Under the pieces are notes generated by a model, which was given only the letters and a program-made list of their open reading frames with translations, did not search any database and was not told the DNA's origin. A program made the position numbers and the translations under genes. Of a DNA stretch of 64,000 bases, positions 24,696-32,487 are shown one piece after another. This DNA is from Nocardia amikacinitolerans NBRC 108937 (GTDB taxonomy: Bacteria; Actinomycetota; Actinomycetes; Mycobacteriales; Mycobacteriaceae). The stretch lies in contig NZ_BDAU01000031.1 of assembly GCF_001612615.1 (NCBI RefSeq), positions 62,001 to 126,000 of the forward strand, read 5' to 3'. The stretch's first letter is position 1. Every line of letters starts with the position of its first letter.

Positions 24696-24941
24696 GTGAC
24701 TTGGGAACGGGCGGAGGATATCGTCCATTACGGCCATGTCGGACATGTGGTCAAGGAAAAGGGTTCACTGAATTGGGTGGTCGCCGGGTTGGGCTTTTTC
24801 GCCGCGGCGATTCTGCTCGTCGTGCTCGTGCTGCTCGTGGTGAGCAATGCCGATTTCGACACCGGGCCGGCGAAGGTGGTGCCGACCACCGGGCCGTGCG
24901 AACCGTTCTGCACCGGAACGCCGCCACCGCCCGCGCCCTGA
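24696..24941 (+). CDS. Small membrane protein with C-terminal CxPFC motif (copy 1)
   Basis: 81 residues starting at a GTG with GGAGGT upstream. An N-terminal soluble stretch (TWERAEDIVHYGHVGHVVKE) is followed by one long transmembrane helix (VVAGLGFFAAAILLVVLVLL) and an outside tail ending TTGPCEPFCTGTPPPPAP. A related protein lies 106 bp downstream (25047-25256). No family is recognised. The two cysteines spaced C-x3-C beyond the membrane could form a disulfide or bind a metal; the second Cys is not in a lipobox. The strong ribosome-binding site and the paralogue argue that it is a real gene. Confidence 0.65.
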   Translation: MTWERAEDIVHYGHVGHVVKEKGSLNWVVAGLGFFAAAILLVVLVLLVVSNADFDTGPAKVVPTTGPCEPFCTGTPPPPAP

Positions 24942-25046
24942 CGCCGGGCGCGCAATTCCGGTAGGGCAGCACACTATTGGCGGTTTCGGTAACCGTGGGT
25001 TCCGTGGTGTGCTTGGGTGGGCCGGGGCCGTGCGGAGGACGAGCCG

Positions 25047-25256
25047 ATGTTCTGGAACGACGACGATGACCGATCGAGGAACCGCGCACAAGACTGGGCG
25101 GGTGCGACGGTCGTGTTCGGTGTCCTGCTCGTGCTGGCGATAATGCTCGCGATTCTGGTCAGCACCGCCGATTTCGGCGAGGGCTCGCGGTCGACGGTTC
25201 CGCGCACGCCGGGTTCCTGCCAGCCGTTTTGCACCGCCCCGCCGAGCGCGCCTTAG
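25047..25256 (+). CDS. Small membrane protein with C-terminal CxPFC motif (copy 2)
   Basis: 69 residues from the ATG at 25047, which has GGAGGAC about 8 nt upstream. A very acidic start (MFWNDDDDRSRNRAQDW) is followed by a transmembrane helix (ATVVFGVLLVLAIMLAILVS) and the tail TADFGEGSRSTVPRTPGSCQ, then PFCTAPPSAP. The order helix, xADF, proline-rich linker, Cx3C repeats copy 1 (NADFDTGPAK then PCEPFCT). The pair is a tandem duplication of an unknown envelope protein. No signal peptidase site is evident. Confidence 0.65.
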   Translation: MFWNDDDDRSRNRAQDWAGATVVFGVLLVLAIMLAILVSTADFGEGSRSTVPRTPGSCQPFCTAPPSAP

Positions 25257-25348
25257 TCGGCGGGCCACCTGCCACAGCCCGCACACGCCGGGCGGCCTTG
25301 CTCAGCGGACACGCACTGCCGACAGCCCGCACATGGCGACAGCGGGCA

Positions 25349-26563
25349 TTACACCCAAACGCCCTTGCCGACGGTCACTACGCCGCCGTTGCTCACCGCG
25401 AACCGATCGCGGTCGCGTTCCAGGTCGACGCCGATGATCTCGCCCTCGCCGACCACCACGTTCTTGTCCAGAATGGCGTGGCGCACCACCGCGCCCCTGC
25501 CGATGCGCACGCCGGGCATCAGCACGCTGCCCTCGACGGTGGCGCCGTCGTCGACCATCACATTCGAGCTCAGCACGGAATTGCGCACCGTCGCGGCGGA
25601 CAGGATGCTGCCCGCGCCGACGATGCACTCCTGGGCAAGCCCGCCCTGGGCGAACTTGGCGGGCGGCAGGTTCTCGGCGGCGCCGCGGATCGGCCAGTGC
25701 TTGTTGTAGAGGTTGAACACCGGGTGCACCGAGACCAGATCCATGTGCGCGTCGTAGAAGGCGTCGATGGTCCCGACGTCGCGCCAGTAGCCGCGGTCGC
25801 GCTCGGTCGCGCCGGGCACCTCGTTGTCGGCGAAGTCGTACACCGCGGCCTGACCCGACGCGACCAGCGCGGGGATGATGTCGCCGCCCATGTCGTGGTC
25901 GGAATCGGAGTTGTCCGCGTCGGCGCGGATCGAGTCGACGAGCACCTTGGTCGTGAAGACGTAGTTGCCCATCGACGCGAAGGTCACGTTCGGGTCGTCC
26001 GGCGTGCCAGGCGGATGGGCGGGCTTCTCCAGGAACTGGGTGATGCGGCCCGACTCGTCGGAATCGATGCAGCCGAACGCGCTCGCCTCGCTGCGCGGCA
26101 CCCGGATGCCCGCAACGGTGACGCCCGCGCCGGAATCGATGTGGTGGGAGACCATCTGCTCCGGGTCCATCCGGTACACGTGGTCGGCGCCGAATACCAC
26201 GATGTAGTCGGGGTCCTCGTCGTAGATCAGGTTCAGCGACTGCATGATGGCGTCGGCGCTGCCGGTGTACCAGCGCGGGCCGAGGCGCTGCTGGGCGGGC
26301 ACCGGCGTGATGTACTCGCCCGCGAAACCCGACAGCCGCCAGGTCTGCGAGATGTGCCGGTCCAGCGAATGCGACTTGTACTGGGTGAGCACGCACAGGC
26401 GAAGGAAGCCCGCGTTCACCAGATTGCTGAGCACGAAGTCGATGAGGCGATAGGCGCCGCCGAAGGGAACCGCCGGCTTGGCGCGGTCGGCGGTGAGTGG
26501 AAACAGGCGCTTGCCCTCGCCACCGGCGAGCACGATCCCGAGTACGTGCGGCTGGCTCCTCAC
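25349..26563 (-). CDS. glgC: Glucose-1-phosphate adenylyltransferase
   Basis: A 404-residue ADP-glucose pyrophosphorylase. The nucleotide-binding motif LAGGEGKRLFPLTADRAKP lies near the N-terminus, PAVPFGGAYRLIDFVLSN follows, the substrate region contains VFGADHVYRMD, and the C-terminal left-handed beta-helix is present. It supplies ADP-glucose for glycogen and for maltose-1-phosphate synthesis by GlgM, encoded divergently. The GTG at 26563 is selected because it gives the canonical N-terminus and because an inverted TAGTTT box (26571-26576) lies 7 bp upstream. Confidence 0.95.
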   Translation of the reverse strand: MRSQPHVLGIVLAGGEGKRLFPLTADRAKPAVPFGGAYRLIDFVLSNLVNAGFLRLCVLTQYKSHSLDRHISQTWRLSGFAGEYITPVPAQQRLGPRWYTGSADAIMQSLNLIYDEDPDYIVVFGADHVYRMDPEQMVSHHIDSGAGVTVAGIRVPRSEASAFGCIDSDESGRITQFLEKPAHPPGTPDDPNVTFASMGNYVFTTKVLVDSIRADADNSDSDHDMGGDIIPALVASGQAAVYDFADNEVPGATERDRGYWRDVGTIDAFYDAHMDLVSVHPVFNLYNKHWPIRGAAENLPPAKFAQGGLAQECIVGAGSILSAATVRNSVLSSNVMVDDGATVEGSVLMPGVRIGRGAVVRHAILDKNVVVGEGEIIGVDLERDRDRFAVSNGGVVTVGKGVWV

Positions 26564-26570
26564 AGTGCCC

Positions 26571-26625
26571 AAACTACCGTGTCGGCAGGCCGCGGGTGGC
26601 CCCTGCCGAGCCGAGCGTCTAGTTT
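26571..26625. promoter_or_regulatory. Mirrored TAGTTT promoters of glgC and glgM
   Basis: The 68-bp divergent region carries a TAGTTT hexamer facing each way: 26576-26571 on the minus strand for glgC and 26620-26625 on the plus strand for glgM. Each ends 6-7 nt before its GTG start, as leaderless -10 elements do. Identical boxes at the same spacing suggest matched expression of the two genes. Confidence 0.6.
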
Positions 26626-26631
26626 GGATCG

Positions 26632-27870
26632 GTGAGTTTCGGCACGGACGGCGGGCGCTCGGCGACGGGATCCGGCGAGCCGGGGGGCTTCCAGGACCGG
26701 TTGCGCGTCGCGATGTTGACCCGCGAATACCCACCCGAGGTGTACGGCGGTGCGGGCGTACACGTGACCCAACTGACCGCCGAATTGCGGCGGCTCTGCG
26801 AGGTGACCGTGCATTGCATGGGCGCCGAGCGCACCGATGCCGTGGTGCACCAATCGGATCCGTCGCTCTACGCCGCCAACGCCGCGCTGCAGATGATGTC
26901 GGCGCAGCTGCGGATGGCCGACGCGGCGGGCGAGGTGGACGTGGTGCACTCGCACACCTGGTACACCGGCCTGGCCGGGCACCTGGCCGCCACCCTCTAC
27001 GGCATCCCGCACATCCTCACCGCGCACTCCCTCGAGCCGAGGCGGCCGTGGAAGGCCGAGCAGCTCGGCGGCGGCTACCGCATCTCCTCGTGGTCGGAGC
27101 GCAACGCCATGGAGCACGCCGACGCCGTCATCGCGGTGAGCGAGGGCATGCGCCACGACGTGCTCGACGCCTACCCGGCGATCGATCCGAGCCGGGTCCA
27201 CGTGGTGCACAACGGCATCGACGCGACGCTGTGGCGGCCCGGCCCGCCGGTCGAGGGCGAGCGGCAGATCCTGGATGAGCTCGGCGTGCGGACCGACCGC
27301 CCGATCGTCGCCTTCGTCGGCCGCATCACGCGGCAGAAGGGCGTCGGTCACCTGCTCGCCGCCGCGCGCGAGTTCGAGCCGGAGATTCAGCTTGTGCTGT
27401 GCGCGGGCGCGCCCGACACCAGGGAGCTGGAGGACGAGACGGCCGCGGCGGTCGCCGAGTTGCGGCGGCGGCGCGGGAACGTGCACTGGGTGCGGGAAAT
27501 GCTGCCCACCGAGCAGATTCGGCAGATTCTGGCGGCGGCGACCGTGTTCGTCTGCCCGTCGGTGTACGAACCGCTCGGCATCGTGAATTTGGAGGCCATG
27601 GCCTGCGCGACCGCCGTGGTCGCCTCCGACGTCGGCGGCATCCCCGAGGTGGTCGCCGACGGCGGCAACGGCAGGCTCGTGCACTACGACGCGGGCGCGG
27701 CCGAGGAGTACGAGCGCGGCCTCGCGGCGGCGGTCAACGAGGTCGCGGGCGATCCGGTCCTCGCGGCCGAGTTCGGCGCGGCGGGACGCGCGCGGGCGAT
27801 CGCGGAATTCGACTGGTCGCGAATCGCGGAGCGGACCGTCGAGGTATACGAGCAAGTCCGCAAACCCTGA
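26632..27870 (+). CDS. glgM: Alpha-maltose-1-phosphate synthase (GlgA/GlgM type)
   Basis: A 412-residue GT4-family glycosyltransferase. The N-terminus shows REYPPEVYGGAGVHVTQL, the middle WYTGLAGHLAATLYGIPHI, TAHSLEPRRPWK and HVVHNGIDATLWRP, and the C-terminal Rossmann domain has FVGRITRQKGVGHLL and PSVYEPLGIVNLEAMACAT with the catalytic Glu. The homologue Rv1212c couples ADP-glucose and glucose-1-phosphate to maltose-1-phosphate for alpha-glucan synthesis; classic GlgA is the older label. It is divergent from glgC, which makes its donor. The GTG at 26632 lies 7 nt after a TAGTTT box. Confidence 0.92.
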   Translation: MSFGTDGGRSATGSGEPGGFQDRLRVAMLTREYPPEVYGGAGVHVTQLTAELRRLCEVTVHCMGAERTDAVVHQSDPSLYAANAALQMMSAQLRMADAAGEVDVVHSHTWYTGLAGHLAATLYGIPHILTAHSLEPRRPWKAEQLGGGYRISSWSERNAMEHADAVIAVSEGMRHDVLDAYPAIDPSRVHVVHNGIDATLWRPGPPVEGERQILDELGVRTDRPIVAFVGRITRQKGVGHLLAAAREFEPEIQLVLCAGAPDTRELEDETAAAVAELRRRRGNVHWVREMLPTEQIRQILAAATVFVCPSVYEPLGIVNLEAMACATAVVASDVGGIPEVVADGGNGRLVHYDAGAAEEYERGLAAAVNEVAGDPVLAAEFGAAGRARAIAEFDWSRIAERTVEVYEQVRKP

Positions 27871-28140
27871 ACGCCGCTCGGGTTCGAGCCGGGGTCGATA
27901 TGTGCGAGTACGTGCGCGAACCGCGGATCCCCGGGCGCGATCCGCTAAGGCGATGCGTGCGAGCGGGGCCGAACCGTGAATGCTCTTCCCGTGGGCGGCG
28001 CCGGGTCGATGTGTGCGAGCACATGGCTGAGTTTCGAATGCGCCGCACGTCCTCGGCCAGGTGCCGATGCGTGCGAGCACATGCGCACAATTCAGAACGG
28101 TGTCAGCGGCGGGGTCTATATGTCGACACCGTGACCGACG
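27844..28140. repeat. Degenerate ~55-bp repeat array between glgM and rlmA-like gene
   Basis: A motif close to GATGTGTGCGAGCACATG recurs at 27897, 27952, 28008 and 28066, with spacings of 55, 56 and 58 bp. Weaker versions lie in the last codons of glgM (from about 27844) and in the last codons of the convergent methyltransferase (from about 28117). The copies differ at several positions, so the array is old. The best copies contain the near-palindrome ATGTGTGCGAGCACAT. The 232-bp gap has no gene. Confidence 0.6.
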
Positions 28141-28960
28141 CGGTGACATCCATCAGATCCGGCAGCGCCGAGAGGCGCGGATCGCGCGCGTGCTCGGCGT
28201 GGTGCGCGGACGGACCCATGCCGACCACCTGCGCCACCGCCGCGCGGTCGAGCTTCATCGAATACTCCACGGCGACCCGCTCGACCTGCTCGAACAGTCC
28301 GGACATCGCCTCGGTGATGCGGCGGTCCTTGTCGGGGTCGACGGTCACCATGCCGAGCGGATCGATCAACTCGCCGAGATGACGCGCGGTCGGCGCGGCG
28401 ACGACGAAGCGGCCGTCCGCGCCGAGCACCCTTGCCACCTCGGCGGGATTGCGGGGCGCGAACACCGAGAGCACTCCCGCGAGCACGCCGTCGCGGACCG
28501 GTAGACCGCGCCAGGCGTCGACGAGTACCGCGGCGGCGCGAGGATGGGCGCGTGCGCAGCGGCGCGCGGCGGGTTTGGCCACGTCGATAGCGACGCCGCG
28601 GGCGTCCGGTGCGGCGTCGAGCGCCGCGGCCAGGTAGTAGCCGGTGCCCGCGCCGATTTCCAGCAGGCTCGCGGACCGGTCGTCGACCGGGCCGACGGCG
28701 GTAGCGACCGCGTCGGCGATGGGCGCGAAATGTCCTTCACCCTGGAAAGCGGCGCGGGCGTCCAGCATGGCCGCGGTGTCGCCGGTCATCTTGGTCGACG
28801 CACCGGTCAGCAAGCTGACGTAGCCCTGTTTGGCGATGTCGAAATTGTGGCCGCGGTCGCAGCGCAGCGCCCGATCCACCGCCTCGAGCCCGAGGCGGCA
28901 TTCCGGGCAGGCCAGCAGACCCGCCACCTCAGCGAGTGCCGAAGGACTAGCTGGTGACAC
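28103..28960 (-). CDS. RlmA-type 23S rRNA (guanine-N1) methyltransferase
   Basis: A 285-residue SAM methyltransferase with the N-terminal zinc ribbon of the RlmA/TlrB family (LACPECRLGLE then LRCDRGHNFDIAKQGYVSLL) and motif I LLEIGAGTGYYLAAAL. These enzymes methylate N1 of a guanine in 23S rRNA helix 35 (G745/G748); TlrB members give tylosin-type macrolide resistance in producers. The sequence does not show which guanine. The GTG at 28960 overlaps the end of the DUF3117 gene by 14 bp, so the two are probably coupled. Confidence 0.9.
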   Translation of the reverse strand: MSPASPSALAEVAGLLACPECRLGLEAVDRALRCDRGHNFDIAKQGYVSLLTGASTKMTGDTAAMLDARAAFQGEGHFAPIADAVATAVGPVDDRSASLLEIGAGTGYYLAAALDAAPDARGVAIDVAKPAARRCARAHPRAAAVLVDAWRGLPVRDGVLAGVLSVFAPRNPAEVARVLGADGRFVVAAPTARHLGELIDPLGMVTVDPDKDRRITEAMSGLFEQVERVAVEYSMKLDRAAVAQVVGMGPSAHHAEHARDPRLSALPDLMDVTASVTVSTYRPRR

Positions 28961-29114
28961 TCTTCAATTCGTCACCGAGCGCCGCTGCCTCATCCGGCGT
29001 GAGTTCGACGACCAGACGCCCGCCACCCTCGAGTGGAACCCGCATAACGATTCCACGCCCTTCCTTGGTTGCCTCGAGGGGACCGTCCCCGGTGCGGGGC
29101 TTCATGGCCGCCAT
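28947..29114 (-). CDS. DUF3117 small conserved protein (Rv1211-like)
   Basis: A 55-residue conserved actinobacterial protein. It reads MAAMKPRTGDGPLEATKEGR, then GIVMRVPLEGGGRLVVELTP and DEAAALGDELKSVTS. The strong GGAGGGAGC precedes the ATG at 29114. It is one of the best-conserved small proteins of this group, but its function is unknown. It lies between tag and the RlmA-type gene and overlaps the latter, as in the Rv1209-tagA-Rv1211 order. Confidence 0.9.
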   Translation of the reverse strand: MAAMKPRTGDGPLEATKEGRGIVMRVPLEGGGRLVVELTPDEAAALGDELKSVTS

Positions 29115-29216
29115 CCTCTGCTCCCTCCAGATCTGCGCGGTTTTCTGCGCACTTTCTTGGAACTACAGTTGTCACCAACCAGGTAGCTCACCGGCATTTG
29201 GCGAGCTACACCGGTC

Positions 29217-29852
29217 CTATTCTTCCCTATCGCCGATGTGGACGGATACCTGAGTTCGAAATGTGATCGCTCGGGCGGTGTTGTGCGGGTCACTTCCGAC
29301 CCAGCAATCGGCCAGGTGATCGTCCACCATTCCCGTTGCTTGCATCAGTGCGTAGGCGGTGGTCGGTCCGACGAAACGGAACCCGCGCCGCTTCAATTCT
29401 TTTGCCAGAGCGATGGATTCGGGACTCGTCGCGGGAACGTCGGCGATGGCCTTCGGGCGTGGCCGTGGCGGCGGCGCGAACGACCAGATCAACTCGTCGA
29501 GGCCGCGGTCGAGCGCGTCAGCGGCCCGCGCGTTGGCGATGGCGGCTTCGATCTTGGCGCGGTTGCGGACGATGCCGGGATCGGCGAGCAGGCGGGCCAC
29601 ATCGGCGTCGCCGAACGCGGCGACCTTCTCGATGGTGAAGTCGGCGAACGCGGCACGGAAGGCCGGGCGCTTGCGCAGGATCGTGATCCAGGACAGACCC
29701 GACTGGAACGCCTCGAGGCAGACCCGCTCGAACATCGCGTCGGGGCCGCGCAGCGGCTCGCCCCATTCGAAGTCGTGGTAGTCCCGGTAGAGCTGAGAGG
29801 ACTCGGCCCACGGGCAGCGGACCCTGCCGTCGGCGGCGAGCGGGGCGCTCAC
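29217..29852 (-). CDS. tag: DNA-3-methyladenine glycosylase I
   Basis: A 211-residue base-excision repair enzyme that removes 3-methyladenine. Motifs are RCPWAESSQLYRDYHDFEWG (zinc and substrate region), FERVCLEAFQSGLSWITILR, KRRGFRFVGPTTAYALMQA (HhH-like) and MVDDHLADC. The GTG at 29852 overlaps the TGA of the DivIVA-domain gene (GTGA), so the longer in-frame start at 29882 is rejected. Known family members bind zinc through Cys/His residues at both ends; Cys23-like and HLADCWV are seen. Confidence 0.93.
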   Translation of the reverse strand: MSAPLAADGRVRCPWAESSQLYRDYHDFEWGEPLRGPDAMFERVCLEAFQSGLSWITILRKRPAFRAAFADFTIEKVAAFGDADVARLLADPGIVRNRAKIEAAIANARAADALDRGLDELIWSFAPPPRPRPKAIADVPATSPESIALAKELKRRGFRFVGPTTAYALMQATGMVDDHLADCWVGSDPHNTARAITFRTQVSVHIGDREE

Positions 29853-30298
29853 GGCTTTTCGGGGGTGCTCGGCGCGGGCCACGACGTCGCCTCGGCGTCG
29901 TCGGGGTGCGCTGCGGAACTGTCGTACCGCGACGCCGTGGTGTCGGTGTGCGGCGCGGCGCTCTCGTACCGCGAGACCGCCGTATCCGCACCGGCTTTGC
30001 TCAGCTGCGGTGTCTCGCCGCGCGCGTGGGCCAGTTGTAGCTGGAGTTCATCGATGCGCGCGGCGAGCCTCGCCAACGCCCAGTCGACCTCGCCCGCCTT
30101 GTAGCCGCGCACCACCTGCTGGAACCGCAGCGCGCGCACGTCCGCACCGGTGATGCCCTCGGCGGGCAACACGGTGGCCGTCGTGCCCTCGGGCAGCGGG
30201 CCCAGTTCCTCCCCGCGTCCGAAGACCGCACTCGCGAGCAGGAACAGCACCGCGGCTACCAGGCCGACGATCAGCACGTACAACAGCAGCGTGAGCAT
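29849..30298 (-). CDS. DivIVA-domain membrane protein (Rv1209-like)
   Basis: 149 residues with an N-terminal transmembrane helix (TLLLYVLIVGLVAAVLFLLA), then the DivIVA-like motif GADVRALRFQQVVRGYKAGE followed by VDWALARLAARIDELQ, a short coiled coil. The tail has two similar copies of a 17-residue stretch (DTAVSRYESAAPHTDT and DTTASRYDSSAAHPDD). DivIVA-type segments bind curved membrane or organise cell-pole growth, so a role at the envelope is likely; the exact function is unknown. It is coupled to tag by overlap. Confidence 0.85.
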   Translation of the reverse strand: MLTLLLYVLIVGLVAAVLFLLASAVFGRGEELGPLPEGTTATVLPAEGITGADVRALRFQQVVRGYKAGEVDWALARLAARIDELQLQLAHARGETPQLSKAGADTAVSRYESAAPHTDTTASRYDSSAAHPDDAEATSWPAPSTPEKP

Positions 30299-30371
30299 GA
30301 CACGAGCTTATTCCGCCGCTCCGACATGCTCGTTCACGACCGAGCAGTTGCCGAGGCGGCGCGCTAGGGGG

Positions 30372-31508
30372 TTACAGGTGCCGCGTGGTGTCGATGCCGA
30401 GCGACATGCCCGCCAGTCCGCGGCGGCGCACGGCGAGCTTGTCGGCGACCTCGATCAGGGCCTTGGCCGACGCGCTGTCCGGATCGCGCAGCACGATCGG
30501 CGTGCCCTCGTCGCCCGCCTCGCGCAGCTCCTGCTCGATCGGGATCTGACCGAGCAGCGGGACGTTCGCGCCGACCGCACGGGTGAGGCTGTCGGCCACC
30601 CGCTGACCGCCGCCGGAACCGTAGAGCTCCATCCTGCTGCCGTCGGGCAGGTCGAGCCACGACATGTTCTCCACGACGCCCGCGATCCGCTGCCGGGTCT
30701 GCAACGCGATCGAGCCCGCTCGCTCGGCCACCTCGGCGGCCGCGAGCTGCGGGGTGGTGACGACCAGGATCTCCGCGTTCGGGATCAGCTGGGCGATGGA
30801 GATGGCCACGTCGCCGGTGCCGGGCGGCAGGTCGAGCAGCAGGATGTCCAGATCGCCCCAGAACACGTCGGCGAGGAACTGCTGCAGCGCACGGTGCAGC
30901 ATCGGGCCGCGCCACACCACGGGCGTGTTGCCCTGGGTGAACATGGCGATCGAGATGACCTTCACGTCGTGCGCGACCGGCGGCATGATCATCCGCTCGA
31001 CCTGGGTCGGGCGGGCGTCGGTGCCGAGCATGCGTGGCACCGAGTGTCCGTAGATGTCGGCGTCGAGCACGCCGACGGACAGGCCGCGCGCGGCCATGGC
31101 GGCCGCGAGGTTGACCGTCACCGACGACTTTCCGACGCCGCCCTTGCCGGACGCGACCGCGTACACGCGAGTCAGCGAGCCCGGCTGGGCGAACGGGATC
31201 ACCGGATCGGCGGAGTCGCCGCGCAGCTGCTTGCGCAGGGCGGTGCGCTGCTCGTCGTTCATCACATCGAGGTCGACGGAGATGGCGCCGACGCCGGGGA
31301 CGTCGGCCACCGCCTTGGTGACCCGCTGGGTGATCTCCGTGCGCAGCGGGCAGCCCGCCGTCGTGAGGTAGACCTCGACATGGACATTGCTTTCGGCGTC
31401 GATGACGACGCTTTTCACCATGCCCAGTTCGGTGATCGGTTTGCGGATCTCCGGGTCGTCGACCTTCGCGAGCGCGCCCCGCACATCCGTTTCCGTTACC
31501 ACTGGCAT
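30372..31508 (-). CDS. mrp: Mrp/ApbC-type iron-sulfur cluster carrier ATPase
   Basis: 378 residues. The N-terminal DUF59/MIP18-like domain (TDVRGALAKVDDPEIRKPIT) is followed by a P-loop NTPase domain with the deviant Walker A SGKGGVGKSSVTVNLA, MNDEQRTAL before it, DADIYGHSVPRML (switch I) and LLLDLPPGTGD (Walker B). The family carries Fe-S clusters to apo-proteins; a CxxC motif expected in some members is not obvious here. The place between the small envelope genes and the lytic transglycosylases matches Rv1229c. Confidence 0.93.
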   Translation of the reverse strand: MPVVTETDVRGALAKVDDPEIRKPITELGMVKSVVIDAESNVHVEVYLTTAGCPLRTEITQRVTKAVADVPGVGAISVDLDVMNDEQRTALRKQLRGDSADPVIPFAQPGSLTRVYAVASGKGGVGKSSVTVNLAAAMAARGLSVGVLDADIYGHSVPRMLGTDARPTQVERMIMPPVAHDVKVISIAMFTQGNTPVVWRGPMLHRALQQFLADVFWGDLDILLLDLPPGTGDVAISIAQLIPNAEILVVTTPQLAAAEVAERAGSIALQTRQRIAGVVENMSWLDLPDGSRMELYGSGGGQRVADSLTRAVGANVPLLGQIPIEQELREAGDEGTPIVLRDPDSASAKALIEVADKLAVRRRGLAGMSLGIDTTRHL

Positions 31509-31526
31509 ACGGAAATTTTAGGCGTG

Positions 31527-32366
31527 TCAGATCCGCGGCAACTGCGCGGGCTTCGGTGCGACCCCCGTACCGTACGAATTCGCCCACGCCATGACGTTGG
31601 CGACATAGGCCATCGAGTTGTTGTAGCGCAGGATGGCGCGCGACTGCTGGGCCAGGTCGCTCATGTTCAAGCCGCCGTCGCAGAGGTACTTGCCAGCGGT
31701 CAGCGCGGCGTCGTACAGGTTCTGCGGGTCGGCGATGCCGTCGCCGTTGCCGTCGGCGGCGTAACGCTTCCAGGTCTCGGGCAGGAACTGCATCGGGCCG
31801 ACCGCGCGGTCGTAGCCGCCGAGTCCGTCGAGCGCGCCGTCGTCGCTGTCGTGGATGACGTTGTTGCCCGCGAGCGAGCCGTCGAGCACCGGGCCGTAGA
31901 CCGGGCTGAGCGGATTGCCGTCGACGTCGGCCTTGCCGCCGAACGCGTGGGTGGACTCGACACGCCCGATCCCAGCGAGCAGGTTCCACGGCATGTTGCA
32001 CGTCGGGTTCTCCGCGTCCAGCGTGCGCTCGGCGTTCTGGTAGGCGGCGATCGCGACGCCGGGCACGCCGAGCGCTCCGGCTGGCAGGTCGGCCTTTTCC
32101 CGATCGGCCGACAGCGCAACGGTTTTCACGATCGGCGGGGCGACGGAACGCTGCTCGGCCATGGCGTGTGCGACGAACTCGACCGAGTCGGCGGGTTTGG
32201 CGGCCAGCGCGTCCTGGTCGTCGGGGATCTGCTGAACGGCGGCCTGATCGGAGTCCAGATCGGATGCGGCGGCGCAGGCCACGAATCCGGCGGGAACCAA
32301 TCCGGTCAGTGCGATTACGGAGCCGCGCCTGACGGTGGCAGGCGATTGCTTGCGGTGACGCCCCAC
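31527..32366 (-). CDS. Secreted lytic murein transglycosylase (copy 1)
   Basis: 279 residues with a signal-peptide-like N-terminus (VRRGSVIALTGLVPAGFVAC, then AAAS), so possibly a lipoprotein. The catalytic domain is MltB/SLT-like: NMPWNLLAGIGRVESTHAFG, with the catalytic Glu in RVES, VGPMQFLPETWKRYA and NGDGIADPQNLYDAAL. It cleaves peptidoglycan glycan strands. It is a close paralogue of the next gene upstream (32488-33954), and the two lie in tandem. It corresponds to Rv1230c by position. Confidence 0.88.
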   Translation of the reverse strand: MGRHRKQSPATVRRGSVIALTGLVPAGFVACAAASDLDSDQAAVQQIPDDQDALAAKPADSVEFVAHAMAEQRSVAPPIVKTVALSADREKADLPAGALGVPGVAIAAYQNAERTLDAENPTCNMPWNLLAGIGRVESTHAFGGKADVDGNPLSPVYGPVLDGSLAGNNVIHDSDDGALDGLGGYDRAVGPMQFLPETWKRYAADGNGDGIADPQNLYDAALTAGKYLCDGGLNMSDLAQQSRAILRYNNSMAYVANVMAWANSYGTGVAPKPAQLPRI

Positions 32367-32487
32367 GGTGTGGTGACCCTCCTCGGTTACACAAAGGCTC
32401 GCTGACGAGCCCTTCGTGGACGAAGGAGAGGCTACCGCATTCGAGATCTTTTTGTTACTGCTTCGTGATCTGAATCGAGGTTTGGTC

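Noticed and set aside
24323..24746. Minus-strand open frames with repeats such as RMAGANAEVRK
   Set aside because: They only translate the 36-bp DNA repeat and lack a start signal; treated as a repeat, not a gene.
27734..28090. Minus-strand frame MCACARTHRH-type in the glgM-rlmA gap
   Set aside because: It reflects the degenerate DNA repeat and has no ribosome-binding site.
24379..28140. Possible CRISPR arrays at the two repeat blocks
   Set aside because: Units are contiguous tandem copies or degenerate, spacers are not unique, and there are no cas genes.
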